DNA from: Emydura subglobosa
Lineage: Eukaryota; Chordata; Testudines; Chelidae
Length of the DNA stretch: 64,000 bases
Assembly: GCA_007922225.1 (NCBI GenBank)
Contig: ML679961.1
Coordinates: 76,520,652-76,584,651, forward strand
Reading direction: 5' to 3'
A program made the position numbers and the translations under genes. Below are positions 46,141-58,749 of this stretch, piece by piece; the stretch's first letter is position 1, and each line of letters begins with the position of its first letter. Below the pieces are notes generated by a model that worked only from the letters and a program-made list of their open reading frames with translations, did no database searches and had not been told where the DNA came from.

Positions 46141-47690
46141 TTCTTGCTCACCTCGTGTACGTAACATGCCATGCCAAGTATTTTCTGCAGATACTATGCC
46201 AATGTAAATTTGACCCAGTATCAAGTGTCTATAAAATTACCACTGTTCAAATAAAGTTGGCCTCGTAAGATTAGAACTGATGATAAATAAATCCAGAGGT
46301 GTTCTGTGGTTTTACTGCAGCTAGGATTAGAATGCTGACATTCCAGGCACCTACTCCTGTGGGAAGGCCAACAGCCTGTGCCTCTCCTCAGGGCCTGCTA
46401 CATAGTGGAGAGAAGCATCCTGTCTAGAAGAAAATATGACCCATCTCCTATTATTATTCTTCATATCGTTAACTTTGTTGCTGTATCTATGTTCACATTT
46501 GTAACTATATTATCATTTCCCAATCAGCATGATAATAATGGATTCAAATTTGGCAACAGCAAAAGTTCAAAACAAACCCTTTTGCTCTGGAGTTGAAAAT
46601 GTAAGTCAGATAACCATGCAGGTTTCCCAACTCAAATCCAAGGCTGTAATTCAATCTTGGAGTTCTTCTGTAATACACACAGTAATACTGAAAATTCAGA
46701 CCAAGCAGCCTATGTTAGCAGAGATCCGTGATTGAATTTCACCCTTGTTTTCAGTGGGGGGAGCCATGTATTATTCACTATACCAAACACCATACAGAAA
46801 GCAGGTATTTGTGTTTTTCAGTCAGGTCAGTTATTTGACCCCCAGAAAACCTGTCATATAATAGGGGTTTTCTTCTACTGGTTACACTTGATCCTCTTTT
46901 CTCATCCCCCTTCTTAGCTTTTCTTCATTCCCTGCAGAAATGCTTCATTGAGCATCAGTTCAGTCAGTTAGTATTGTGCTGCTTGCTGCATGGGCGCAGG
47001 CATTTAAGCAGCTGCTTTGAAGACATATACATTATTTTCTTAAACGATATAAATAATTCTGTCTTCAAAAAAGTTCAGTGTCTTTTTATTTAAATAATTC
47101 CCAGTTCAGTGTATGATTTTTGGCATGAATTACAAACCTGCTTCTAAGGATGAGTTCTGATTAGGTTTCCTGAAAACACACTCAGCCAAATTCTGATCTA
47201 ACTAAAAGACCCTGCCTGTATATCTTGTATGTCAATGAGGTTAGCAAGTGCTTTCTCTGCAAACTTCCCACCCACTCCTCTGTAACAACTCAATATCCCT
47301 CACCCACACTGTGTCTGTGTGAGATGAACAAGAGTTCACGGCTTTGCACCAAGATTTTTTTCAGTTGTGGTATACAAATAAGACAGATGAACCTGGCTCC
47401 TCAAAAGCAAAACGTTGGTGTATTAAGCTACTTGGCCCCTTCAGCCAAGGAGTGTGGTCGCGGCTGGATCACCTGAGGAAGGTTCCCTGGCTTGAAAGGA
47501 AAGAAAGACACATGTTTAGCACATACTTATTTTGTCTGGCTAGCACTTGATTACCAGGCTGTGGACTGAGCAGATAAATGCTAGACTCTTTGAGATAAGA
47601 GATTTGGAGGCCAAATGATGTTTACTTTGTAGCTCAAATATTAACCACCTATTTTGCAAAGCCTCTCGTCTGCCTGAGTAGTGCCTGGAC
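46141..47690. other. No gene recognised
   Basis: Plus-strand frames near 46378-46735 and 47225-47550 overlap each other and lack coding features. Confidence 0.4.
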
Positions 47691-47694
47691 ATGG

Positions 47695-47795
47695 TTTGCT
47701 TCTCACACTGGTGTAAATAAGGAGTAACTCCACCTAAGTCTGTACAGTTACACCACTGTAGAACTGCTGTAAGCAAGAGGAGAATCAGGCCTTCT
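47695..47795. repeat. Fold-back element of the AGTTACTC family
   Basis: CACACTGGTGTAAATAAGGA, GTAACTCCACCTAAG, TACAGTTACACCACTG and AGAGGAGAATCAGGCC: both arms are well preserved. Confidence 0.65.
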
Positions 47796-47828
47796 GTTTC
47801 TATGTTCTTGTAGGGGATCCTTCCCCTC

Positions 47829-48345
47829 TCAGGCTGTGTCTACACTTGGAGCTAAGGGTGTGATTCCCAGCTTGCAAACCACGTACCCACTGGTTTCAGG
47901 TGGGTTTGTACTCGGCCTGGCTCAGCTGTGCCGCCTCCACTGCCACTACCTATGCAACCACAGCTATGCTGCTAACGCTAGTGCTAGCTCAATGAGAGCT
48001 GGCTCAAGTACGTGAACCCAAGCCGGAGAATCATACCTATAGGTCACAGTGTAAGTGGAACCAGACTCACCTTAGCTCTCGTCAGTCTAGCATGGTAAAT
48101 ATAGTAGTGTAGCCACTATAGTGTGGGCAGTGGCAAGTAGCAGCGTGGGTTAGCCACCCAGAGTATGTACCCTTGGGATCCGGGTGGGTTTGTACTCAGG
48201 GTGGCTACCCCATGTCTGTATTCGATGCTGCCCGTGCTACTGTGGCTACACTATTTTTAGTGTGCTAGCTCAGTGAGAGCTAGCACAAGTGTGTCTGTGC
48301 AAGCTGGGAATTGCACCCCTCGCTTGTAGTGTAGACAGTCTCACG
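47829..48345. mobile_element. Compound MITE block with GTCTACACT ends
   Basis: Left end AGGCTGTGTCTACACTTGG and right end CTTGTAGTGTAGACAGTC. In between, GGGTTTGTACTC occurs twice (about 47902 and 48186), as do GTGCTAGCTCA(A/G)TGAGAGCT (about 47981 and 48260) and G(C/A)AGCTGGGAATTGCA-like sequence. The length of 517 bp and the repeated internal order suggest two related copies joined or nested. Confidence 0.6.
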
Positions 48346-49470
48346 TTGACCGTGCCAGTGGTGGTAGTTACTGCTATAGCGGCGCATGGGTCTCCAATGC
48401 AGCAGCTTATGGAGATATCACCTCTTGAAAATAAAGTCCTTTGCCACTTGCTGAATATTCTGACATCCCCTCTACACTGTCCCAAGTGCAGCCACAGAAG
48501 TGATGTAGCTGAGTCCTTCAGTTTGGCATGTGTTACAGTGTAGATGAGATCACCAATGATTCTGTTGCAGATGGCAGCACCGTGGTTAAAACACGTTTTG
48601 GTCTTGCATTAGAGACAGGATCAGACTGTGTGTTAGTTGAGTCCCTGCTAAGTACCAGGATCAGTTCTGGACAGTGTTAAGATATCATACAATTGCTTCC
48701 TTGCTTGCAAGACCAGACTGTGTTTTGATTGTGCCTGAAACCTTACCTGTAAAAGGAAGCCATACAGACAAAAGATAACAGTGTAGACAGGAAGGAACAC
48801 TCCCTCCTCTCTGCTGAATCCTCTTTGTAGACTGTAACTGACCAGCTCCTCTTGTTAGCATTTTTTTTATTAGTGTTACAGTAGCACCCTGTAGTCTTAA
48901 TCTAAATCAAGGCCCCATTTTGGAGGGCACTGTACGGACACAGGTAATAGGACAGTCCCTGTCCCATAGTGCTTCCAGTCTGAACTAGTTAAGAAGAGAG
49001 ATGATCATTGTGTGTAACAAACCAATGGAGAAGGTCAGCAAGGGAGATGATTAGCAGAATGCCCACTCTGAATATAGTAAAGGGGTACACCGGCTGTGCA
49101 TTGCCACCCATTCCATCCATCAGCACTAGCTCTGGTCTGCTAGCTTCTGTCAGAGGAGAGGAGAGCAGGCCCTGGCCTCACCCGCTCTGGGCTGTGGCCC
49201 TTCTTGAGGTACCACTGCTGGCAGCATTTAGTGCACAAGCATTGGGATGCTAGCTCCCCCCTACACAGGAGTGCAAGTAGGGTGAGGCTTCTTAAAACCT
49301 CCTGTAGCAAAAAGGCAATGCTCACAGTAGTGAATATAAAGGGGATTCTTTATTTGAGCTTTCTGGACACAGGCGTGCCCTTAGGTCTCCCTGGTTGTCT
49401 ACCTCCCAAAGCAACTCACACAGCCTGTGCTGCCTCATATGACCACACAGGTAGAGCGAGTTGCAACACA
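48346..49470. other. No gene recognised
   Basis: Short frames only. 48870-48990 (GGCCCCATTTTGGAGGGCAC, CACAGGTAATAGGACAGTCC) may be an old SINE tail in reverse. Confidence 0.35.
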
Positions 49471-49474
49471 GAAT

Positions 49475-50150
49475 TTCATAGGCACTTTCCACATTTAAAA
49501 TTTATTTTTTTTCCCAATCAGAACAAAACCAAATATTTTTGAAATGTCCCACCAAATGGAATTTCCTAAAAATGTCAATATTGGAAATATTTTGGTTTTG
49601 AAATTTCATTTTGAATATTATTTTTGATTTTTACATATCAGTAACCATAGTGCATATGTACACTACTGCCACTGACATGCCATAATATGACCTAATGCAA
49701 TAGCTGAAATATTTTTTTATTTGCTCTTATACTTACACTCATTAAGGGTAGCTGCTACTTAATACTGTGTGATACAGTTTGACAAACAAGCTATCTGATC
49801 ACACCACAAACAGGAGACAGTCTGATCTAGAAAAACAGATAAGATGTTTGTCAGAACTAAGTAACAGCTGCCCTGATTATAAGAATAGTGTAACTATTAT
49901 ATTATGTCTTGAAGGAAGGTAAAAATATAAAATGCAAAACTGCGTAAAATAAAATTAAAAACAAAATTTCACATTTTTCCAAATTATTATTTTTTCATTT
50001 TGGAAAAATGTTACGTTTTAGATTTTTGGGGTATTTTTTAACCATGGGAATATTTTGTTGAAATTGATGGGCATCTTTGAAATGTTTTGGAAAAAACTGC
50101 TCTTCTCAATGAAAAAATATTTTAATGAGAAAATTCCAACCAGTTCTACA
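49475..50150. mobile_element. AT-rich DNA element, hAT-like (tentative)
   Basis: Rich in AAATTTC, TTTTGGAAAAATG and GAAATATTTTGG blocks that pair between the two halves. It ends GAGAAAATTCCAACCAGTTC, a terminus I associate with abundant reptile DNA elements. The left end (near CAGAATTTCATAGGCAC) is decayed. No coding. Confidence 0.4.
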
Positions 50151-51083
50151 CATAGGATTGCTGACAATGCGGGACAGAATTAGCCCTTTATTAGAGCTGT
50201 GAAGTGCGTGGAGTTCCATTTCTGCAGTTAAAAGTGACAGCAGCAGAGTTTAGTTTTAATTTGTAAGAAGAAATGCTTTGGGGAGGGTTTTGTTAAGGAG
50301 CATATCCTCCACACTGATGTGTTGTTACAGGGGAACTGGAGAAAGCTGCCTTACAGAACTGATTTTGTTTCCTTTCTGGTAACTATAGACTATGTTATTA
50401 CTTAAAATCCGGTTCTCACCCTCTCAAAAAAGAGTCCTTTCTTATAGCTCCATGCTAAGATTTATTCTGTAGGACTCACTGGGGACACCATAGTAGAAAA
50501 ATAAATGCTGCAGAGCAAACTGGCTGCTACTGACTAGTCTATATTGGGTTTTTCTGTCTGCTTTTTATTATTCTCACATTTTTTTCACTTAGACTGCTTC
50601 AGCTGTGATTTATTTTAATCTGCCACTGTTGTGTTTACAGTTCATGCTGGGCATATTCCTTGCAATTTGCTGAGTGTTACATCCTTTCATTTCAGAGGGC
50701 GTTAGGATTGCTGTGGGCTAACAGTCCAGACCTGTTTCTTTTGTCCACATAAACAGCACCAGCTGACTACGATCCCAATCCTATGACATGCTGAGCCCCC
50801 TCAGCTCCCAATGAGTTCAGTGTCAATCCTTCTCCTGATTGGGGCCTTTATTTGTCGCTGCTACTCTTTCAGACCTCAAAAGGCCCTGAGTTCCAGAGGA
50901 GTGCAGATGAGCAACTCCAATATCTGCATTCTTATCTGAAAAGAGCCTCAAAAACTGGATTGTTTTGACTTCTGTTTCAGTTGGGCAGGGTGAGAGAATA
51001 ATCCCTCCCTCCTTTGTCCAATGGGCAGAGCCAGGGGTCTCTAAATAGAGTCATGTTGAACCGCTTCACATGGCAAGCAGAGT

Positions 51084-51119
<36 letters not shown>

Positions 51120-53015
51120 AAAACTGCACTACAAATGGTAAAAATGGACTGATCTGGACCACTAGAAATTCAGTGCCATGCTGTGAAAAATAGTTGGGGT
51201 TTGGTGGCTTGCATCAACCTCATCTGTGTAAGGCCCTTCCTCTGGAATCTGACACATACTGTCACTAGTCTTGTGTCCAGTTAGCTGGCATTTACCAGTG
51301 CTGGCACGCTTGTTGTGACTGATCACAGGTCCCCTCCATAGAAGGTCAAGTGTGTAACCCTACATCCTGACAGTCACTCACCTGCCCCCAACAGGATGGG
51401 TGTTTCCCCGTGTTGGCTGGTGTTAATGCATGCACCATTGTTTAAAGTTTAACAGTTCAAAGCTAATGAGAAGGCATGAGGGAGGAAGGGAGCCTTGCCA
51501 GCCCAAGGAAAGGCATTCCTATCCCTTAGTTTTTTGTTGACTGGCAGCTACAAATCAGCCAGACCATTTTTGCATCTGTTCTGCCATCCCTATACCATTA
51601 TGTCTATGCGATTGGTGGGGAATCGGACTAATTTCTGAGAGCCTTCCAGCACCATTGAAATACACACTCTGGGGTGAGAATCGGCAGCCAAATTGCACAT
51701 GGCATGCAGCACACTATCAAGTGGAGGTTGAATATTGATTGATGACACCTTTACCCTGACCCAGAATCACTAAAATCCATGCGTTACAGACAGGGGTGTA
51801 GCTCTTAAAGTCTCATCTGGAAGGATTACGTACATGTAATAAATCACATGGAATTCAGTTTGTGCTGAGATTCAAACTTATGATTCCAGAAAAAGTACCT
51901 ATGAATACAGAAAAAGTATTTCAACACTGAACATTAGGCCACTAGGTGGTCCCTCTGTGAATATTGTTAAGGTATTTAGAGCTGGAATCTTGCCCCCATG
52001 CTTCCCAAATACTTTGTATTGGTCCAGTAGTACAAACTAGCCAGAAACCTAACATCTGTAGCTATGCTACCTGGGGATGCCTTTGGCATATGGAAAATCC
52101 CTGGTTGATGGCGCTATAGTACAGTCAACAATCTGGTCCTTTCAATCTTAGAAAATTCACACCAATGATTTTATGATTAATATTTGAGATTTTTTTTACC
52201 AGGTTTTCAGGAGAGGAGCTATGTGAAGTCAGAAAAAACTTTCTCTTCAGAGACTCCAATTTCCTGATGGGCAATAAAATAAAAGAAAGAAAATTTATAT
52301 CCCTTTAGTGTCCTGGATTAATTTTTAATTCGTTCTGGTGCATTTGTCTGTGTTTCTGTGTCAGTGTCCAGGACTTCTAGCTCTCATCTGTGAGCTCAGC
52401 ACTGGTGGCCTACAAGATCCACAGTCTACAAGATCCACAGTGTATTGTCTGGAAATGAACTTCTCCTTTCTGTATTGTATGATTCACAGGCTGTAGCAAT
52501 ACCAGCTTATGTCATATCTCATACATCCTGATCTCACGCCCACAGAATTCATTTATGGATCTCCACTTGCTTATGTTGTTTTTGTTTCTGTTGTAGTAAA
52601 AGCGGATGGCTGGAAGCCTTGGTTGTGGGAAGCAAGAGTGGTCAGCTGTGACAAACTTTTCTGGCTCTGTTTCCTCCCTGTGCGTGTGTGCATGCACAAC
52701 CCTCCTCTCCATTGCCTACTGCCTTGTCTTTCCATTTTAGCCAGGAATCTAATTACATTGAATCCCATCACATACCCAGTTACTAACACAAATCCTTTTC
52801 TTTGCGCTTTTGGCACCATTCCATATTTCCCTGTAGGCTTCTCTCCAAAGTGCTCTGCACATTCTATGCATGAGATGCTGTCCCTGCTGTCAGCATGGCA
52901 GCAGCAAATCCACAGGAGTTTGGCTGGCACTACACTGCCTAAAGTGTATGGCTACTATGTTAGTAGCATTAAGTATAGCTGAGTTAGAGACCACAAGGAA
53001 CTTATATGGCTCCCG
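50151..53015. other. No gene; (TG)15 microsatellite
   Basis: 51087-51117 is a TG dinucleotide run of about 31 bp. A 17-bp tandem repeat (TACAAGATCCACAGT) lies at 52410-52443. Overlapping frames on both strands at 52509-52982 lack splice or domain support. Confidence 0.5.
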
Positions 53016-53019
53016 TTAC

Positions 53020-53235
53020 TATAGTTTCTGAGCACCTCACAATCATTTAATGTCTGGTTCCCCACAGCACCCTGTGAAATATGGCAGTGCTATTAGCCCC
53101 TTTAGGCAAATAAAGAACTGAGGTACAGGGAGACTAAATGACTTTCCCAAGGTCACATATGGGAGTGTGTAGCACAGCAGGGAATTAACACTAGGTTTTC
53201 TTATTCCTAGGCTATCCCCTTACCATTGGACCATC
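53020..53235 (-). repeat. MIR-type SINE, near full length
   Basis: GAGCACCTCACAATCATTTA, ACTTTCCCAAGGTCACATAT and GCTATCCCCTTACCATTGG in plus order cover 3' end, core and head. Confidence 0.8.
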
Positions 53236-55995
53236 CTTCTTCATCTGTGTAGAGGTGCTGCTTTAACATGACTGCAAAGTCCCTTGCTGCTGCTTTTCTG
53301 TCCAGTGTCACTGGCAGTACCGTCCAGTGACAGAACTCCTGCCAAACAACAGCAGTGTGCTGCCGCCAGTGTTGGCTGGGGTCATGAAAATGCCTAGTGA
53401 TGCTCATCAAATCCTGTCTTTATTCTCCTCCATTAAGCAGCTAGTATCAGATGGGAGACCTCGACGTAGCATAGAGATATCAGCACTCCAAAGACCAATG
53501 TAAAGCACAGATAGGCTGGGCTTTATCTTATCACTACTCACGGTAATTCCTGGAAGTGTTGTTGGGTGATTGCAGCAGGAAAGTGGGAGTTGGGACTTCT
53601 GGGTTCTGTTCCTACTTCTGCCTCCCTCTCTCTGATTTTTGGGCAAGTCATTTTAGGCCAGAATTTTCAAACTGAGTCACTAGCTAATGTCTTCTATAGT
53701 CAGGTGTGAGGTGATTTTTAATCATAAAACTCTGTATGTCACTTTATCCATTTCCTTGTTTGTGCGGGCCTTTCCCCCCAGGAAAAGGGCAGAGAAGATC
53801 ATGGTTAAAAACAGGAAAATGCTACTGCAAAGCACACTGGAGAATATAGCATTTTTACCTCTTCCCTACTCTCCTTTTTAAATAGTTTCACACTGAGGGC
53901 CTCTACTTAATGACAATAAAACAATCTCCTTTGTGGCAAAGAAAGGTTTTCTTTTCCAGAGTCTTTATTAGCAATACAAGGACCCTGACAATGTGGTGCT
54001 AGCCAGATTCCTGTGTTTGCTTCAGGAATGATGAGAAACTAGAAGATAACATTTCTCCCACAGCATTATTTCTCACAAGAATGTGACAGGATCTCCAAGA
54101 GACCACTTCACTTCTTGTTTCTTTAGATGCCACTCTGGATCCTGTGAACTCCAGGTTCTGCCTGGTGTAGTTAGTAAAAGACATGAGGAGTCTGATACGC
54201 TGGCCTAAGTGAAATCAGTAAGTCAGGAGTTACTCCACTGATGTTTGATGTAAAACCCTTTTGAATTGAGACTGGGATCAAGCTGACATATCACTGAGAC
54301 ACTTAAACATTGCTTGCATGTGACAGCCTGAGGAAGTGGCAGGTTAAAAGGGCAACACTGGAAATAAGGCAGAGTGAGAAAAAGATTGACGTTGCTAGTG
54401 CCTAGCAAAAGAAGTTTGACATATCTACTTAGTGTTCACTTTCCCCTCAAATATTTGCCATGACGGAGAAACCAGGGTTGGTGTGAAACTGCCAGAAAGT
54501 CTGCCTGACACTTAAAGAAATACCTCTGCATGTTTGCATGATTTCACAGTCTTTTCATGCTGCAATGATCTTTTTATTTTTTATCTTTTTATTTTTATTT
54601 GGGAGCATTGTAAATATGGAAATAACCTGAGGGAGAGTCTTTCTTTCCAGTTGCATGAGCTATGATTAGTGTATTTCTTTTGCAGATACCTGAACTAACC
54701 AGACTTCATACGTGGCAGGCTATTGGAATCGGCATGCTTTAAGCTACTCTTGATGGTGGGCTGTAAAACAAATTAAAAAAAAAAAAAGTACAGTAGTTTC
54801 AAACTGGTCTCTTTGGCTTGCATTATGTGGATCCAAAAATTGTTCTGTTTCCATATTTCAGGATCAGTCAGATAATGCTGAATAATCAGCCAAAAAGGGC
54901 TGTTTCTTTTTTAAAATAATAATAATAATAATGCAGTATCCAGCAGAAGATATTGCTTTCTAGTTGAACTGGAAAATATGTGAATGTTGAAAAGAGATTA
55001 AAGAGGCATTAAAGTGAGCCATGTGGTTATGCTTCTTAAGAGAGAGAAAAAAATCCATCCATTTCACAGCCTGGGTATGAGCCTGCCAAGCCTTAGTCAT
55101 GGCTATAGACCATGTGAAAGGGAGTAAAGAAGCTGAATTGACCAGTTTCTTGCCTTTAATGTAGGGTTAGGAAATTAGTTTAGATAAAAATCAGTCACTT
55201 TCAAAGGAAAAATAAGCCATTTTTCTTTGGCTATTATCTGAGAAAGGACAGCTCAAGCTGGCACGGGGCTTGGATGCAATTTAGACTTCCAATCCCAGAT
55301 ACTCCCAGAGGGGGCTATATGCTCTGGGAGCCAGGTACCAAGAGGTGCTGAGCTATTGAAGTCAGCAGTGGGTCAAAGGTATGCAGCACCTTGCAGGATC
55401 AGGCTTAGAGTGTAGAAAGAAAAGAAATGACTTCCACTTAAAGATGACAACTTACGTCAAAAGCAAATTAAACCAGAAGATAAGCGAGTGGCATTAGGTC
55501 ATTTCACTGTGGATTGGTTCCGCATAAGAGGTCACAGTAGAGCATATGAGCAGATCATAGGCAACTGAATAGCTGTTGATAACAGTCCAATTAGGGCATG
55601 ATGGGGAAAGACCTTTTCCTCCCACAAAACCTCAGACTGATCATATGCTCCCTGCTGGAAGGCACATGGGCCAGTTACTCATTGCAGTGTTGTGGTAAAC
55701 TAGCCTCTTTGGATTCTGTGTTCTCCTAGGAGAGCTGGTTTCTGTGGCTGCTATCAGACACGCACTCCAGCTGCTGCTTCATCCACACTTGTCCCTTCTT
55801 CCTATTTATCCTTTTGCCTCTTTTCACACTCGATCTGTTTCCTCTTGTTTTCAAAGTCAGAATGAAAACCAGGCAGTAGAAGAGAATGTTGTTTCAAAAG
55901 CAGCTTTGATGCAGAAACCAGCTTTCCAGTATACTACAGAGAACATATTCCCCCACCCAGATGACTGTTGCTTTTGAAAATATTAATTCTTTAAT
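53236..55995. other. No gene; minor repeats
   Basis: 54205-54265 has TCAGGAGTTACTCCACTGAT, a fragment of the fold-back family. 54568-54600 is T-rich. 54915-54932 is (AAT)6. Nothing coding is recognised. Confidence 0.4.
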
Positions 55996-55999
55996 ATTG

Positions 56000-56150
56000 A
56001 AGACTATATTATTTCCCATTTTACAAATGGGGAACCTGAGGCGTGGAGAACCTGAGTGACTTACCCAAAACCACGTTCTGAGTGAGTAGCAGAAATGGGA
56101 ATGGGATGCTGATACCCTCTTTGGTTTCACTTACAAGATCATCCTTCCTT
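56000..56150 (-). repeat. MIR-type SINE
   Basis: CCATTTTACAAATGGGGAAC, CTGAGTGACTTACCCAAAAC and GTAGCAGAAATGGGAATGGG in plus order. Confidence 0.7.
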
Positions 56151-56840
56151 TATGTTAACCTGAGACTGGTCAAGCATCTCCCACTCCATCCTTTGCTGTA
56201 AGACCTTAGGTTTGGGTGTGAAGCTCTCTGGGTATCCTTCAGTCATAACCACAATGGATTATTCCAGTCATACACTGACAACGGGCAGAGCTTCTAATAC
56301 ATGTGTCTTGTGAGATACCAAGTTATGTGCCTGCTCTCCAGCTAACATGCCTAGGTTTGTATTTCATTTTCACTCCGGCTTGCCAAGGTCAGGAGAGTAC
56401 TGATAGATTTCACCCTTATCTCATAATTGTTGTAAAGCTGTTTATTCATTTAACAACTGCGAGTGATTAAAATCTTCTATCTGCAAAAAAAAGAGGCGAC
56501 ACTCACATGAGAAATAAACCCTGCCAGCATCTTTCATTATGTTTTTTAAAAAAAGGGGGTTTACTGACTTGTTCAGGCTTCTTTCCTTTTGTGCTGTGAG
56601 CAGGCAAAGAGCATACTAGCTTTGAATTCTAGCAATCTCCTTTAAGTGAACAACAAACCCAGCCGTGTAGTGAAGGGGTAATGGAATACTCGCTTTCCAA
56701 CTCTCTTCCTTGCGCCGGGTACCAGCTAACTTTCTGTCACTGCTGCATCTGTTTGGTGTATTTTACACAATGGAAGAATGAAGCGATCTTGCTACCAGGC
56801 TGAAATGTAGCATTTTCTTTTATTTAAGGCAGTAACTTTA

Positions 56841-56910
56841 ACACTTCTTTTTGGCCTTTTGGCTAAAATTAAGTGTATCACAAGTTTAATACCAGCTATG
56901 TCCTCTGTCA
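56841..56910 (+). pseudogene. U2 snRNA pseudogene, 5' fragment
   Basis: CTTCTTTTTGGCCTTTTGGC, then TAAAATTAAGTGTA, AGTTTAATA and TATGTCCTCTGTC, follow the 5' third of U2 snRNA (CTTCTCGGCCTTTTGGCTAAGATCAAGTGTA...). About a dozen bases between the AAGTGTA and CAGTTTAATA parts are missing. The remaining two thirds of U2 are absent. The branch-point recognition segment falls in the deleted part, so it cannot work. Confidence 0.75.
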
Positions 56911-56954
56911 AATTACTGTCTTCTGCTGAGAGCTGAAAATAGCAGTTTGTACTT

Positions 56955-57180
56955 CTAGATTGCTTTCTACCGAAGGATCTCAAAGCACTTTGCAGACATG
57001 AATGAATCTTCATAATGGCCCTGTGTAGTAAGTATTATTGTTATTTGTTTTATGAATGGGAAACTGAGGCATGTGTCTTCCCTTGGCATGGCAAGACAGC
57101 AGCAGAAACAGAAATAAATTCCAGAACTCCTGGCTCCCAGTCCTGTGCATGGAGTACTAAACCACACTTCCTCCTACAGT
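56955..57180 (-). repeat. MIR-type SINE
   Basis: CTCAAAGCACTTTGCAGACA, GAATGGGAAACTGAGGCATG and CCAGAACTCCTGGCTCCCAG in plus order. Confidence 0.8.
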
Positions 57181-57539
57181 TGCCTTGGTAATCTAGTATG
57201 TGTGTTCTGGCTCTAACTCCAATGATGGTACAGTTGTATGATTTATAATATTGCCTGAAGAATGTTTCCTTTTCTTCTTAGGGGATAAAGTTGTCTTAAT
57301 GATTCCGCCTCCCTCCCCCATCTTGTCCCAAATGTTTATCTTAAATCTTCCCCTGCTGGAAGACTCTACGTCAGCCTGTCCCGGCCTTGACATTCCTGCA
57401 GGAGTGGGGTTCATGTGGCTCCTTCCAGAGTACAGTAAATCAGCTCCTCCTCCTGGATTATTTAACATACAAACACTATCCAATCTAACTGTGTAGATTT
57501 AATAGTTCGCTAACTTGGAAGTGAGGGAACCAAGCTTGG
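57181..57539. other. No gene recognised
   Basis: The frames at 57193-57496 lie on both strands and lack splice support. Confidence 0.35.
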
Positions 57540-57800
57540 AGTGTGTGTTAACTGGAAAAATCATCCAGCACACTGCACTGGAAAAGGATTTGGGAGGTGT
57601 GGAAAAAATCTTTGAAGCAAATGAAATAGTGAGGCTGTATTAACAGAGGGAGAGAATATGAAAGAGATTACATGATTAATGCATAAGGCACTCATTAGAT
57701 TCCACCTTTATTACTGTGTGTAGGGCCATATGGCCAGTGTCACCCAATAAAGATACAGAGAGAGTGAACCACAGAGGATGAATCAGAAGGCAACAAACAA
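57540..57800 (+). mobile_element. CR1-like LINE fragment
   Basis: GAAAAGGATTTGGGAGGTGT, then GAGGCTGTATTAACAGAGGG and ATTCCACCTTTATTACTGTG, match the region around the end of CR1/L3 ORF2. Frames are broken. Confidence 0.55.
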
Positions 57801-58600
57801 ATTGCCAGGTTTCAAGAAGCTAACTGGTGATATATTACATTGCACCTTCCATCTCAATGTACTTTATAATTTAGACACATGCAGTGTCACTGAAATGCAA
57901 CCAGCTCTGAGGAAGAGAGTGGCATGCAGCTGGCACACAGCGTATTGCACAACAGTGATTGGTGGGATAAATTGTGGCCAACGACATTGGGGACACTTGC
58001 TATATGATCATTGATGTCCATAGAAAGCAGGAAAGAACATTTGGATTTTAAGGTCCTAACCCAAAGCTTCCCATTAGTAGCTGATTTGTTTCAGAAGGAA
58101 GAAGGGTTGAGGTGACCCAGTTGGGATATGACACTGAGTTTCCAATAAGTGTTGGTACTTCTGGCCTGTTGCTTAGAACACTCAGAGGAAAGGTTAGGAG
58201 AATTGTGTTTGTTTTTAAAAGAGGAGACTTTAAGGGATAACTAACAAATGTTCAAAGTTATGACAGAGATAGAAATAGTTACTAAAGATTCCATCTAGGC
58301 TTGAAACCCAAAACTGATCCTTTCCCATATTTAGAGAGGAAGCAATTTTGAGGTCTGAACCTGAACCCAGATCTGATTCCAACTTTCACAAATGGACCCT
58401 ACCTTTTAAAATGGGCCAAGTCCCAATGACCTCCTCTCCCAGCTGTTGGGGGTGGGTTGAACTCTGGTTCCAAATTTTGCAGCTTGGGTCCATCATGATT
58501 CAAGATATGTCTTTTCTCTTGGTATTGGAAATAAAAAGCCAACACAGGGATCTAAAGCACAGTTATTTCCTGCTACAAAACTTAGTAAAAACAAATGGGA
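57801..58600. other. No gene recognised
   Basis: No splice-bounded frame and no clear repeat. Confidence 0.35.
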
Positions 58601-58603
58601 GAC

Positions 58604-58615
58604 ATATCAAACACA
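58604..58615. other. Target-site duplication, left (12 bp)
   Basis: ATATCAAACACA is repeated exactly at 58735-58746. Confidence 0.8.
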
Positions 58616-58734
58616 TCTGACTGCATCTGGATCTGACTGGCTGCATCTGACGAAGTGGGTCTCTGCCCACAAAAGCATATGCCCAAATACATTTGTTAGT
58701 CTTTTAAGGTGCCGTAGATCTCTCATTGTTTTTT
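58616..58734 (+). mobile_element. Penelope-like 3' end insertion, family B, single arm with hammerhead-like core
   Basis: A 119-bp insertion with a 12-bp target duplication, consisting of one arm only. CTGACGA (58647-58653), GTGGG-loop-CCCAC (58655-58670), then AAAAGCATATGC. The GAAA string is mutated to AAAA. The right end TTTGTTAGTCTTTTAAGG ... CTCTCATTGTTTTT matches the right end of the palindromic copies. Confidence 0.75.
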
Positions 58735-58749
58735 ATATCAAACACAGAG

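Noticed and set aside
51087..51117. TG run as a regulatory or Z-DNA element
   Set aside because: Ordinary microsatellite; nothing nearby suggests a function.
52509..52982. Plus-strand open frame of 157 codons
   Set aside because: The opposite strand is also open over the same stretch, there are no splice sites or domains, and it reads like ordinary intergenic sequence.
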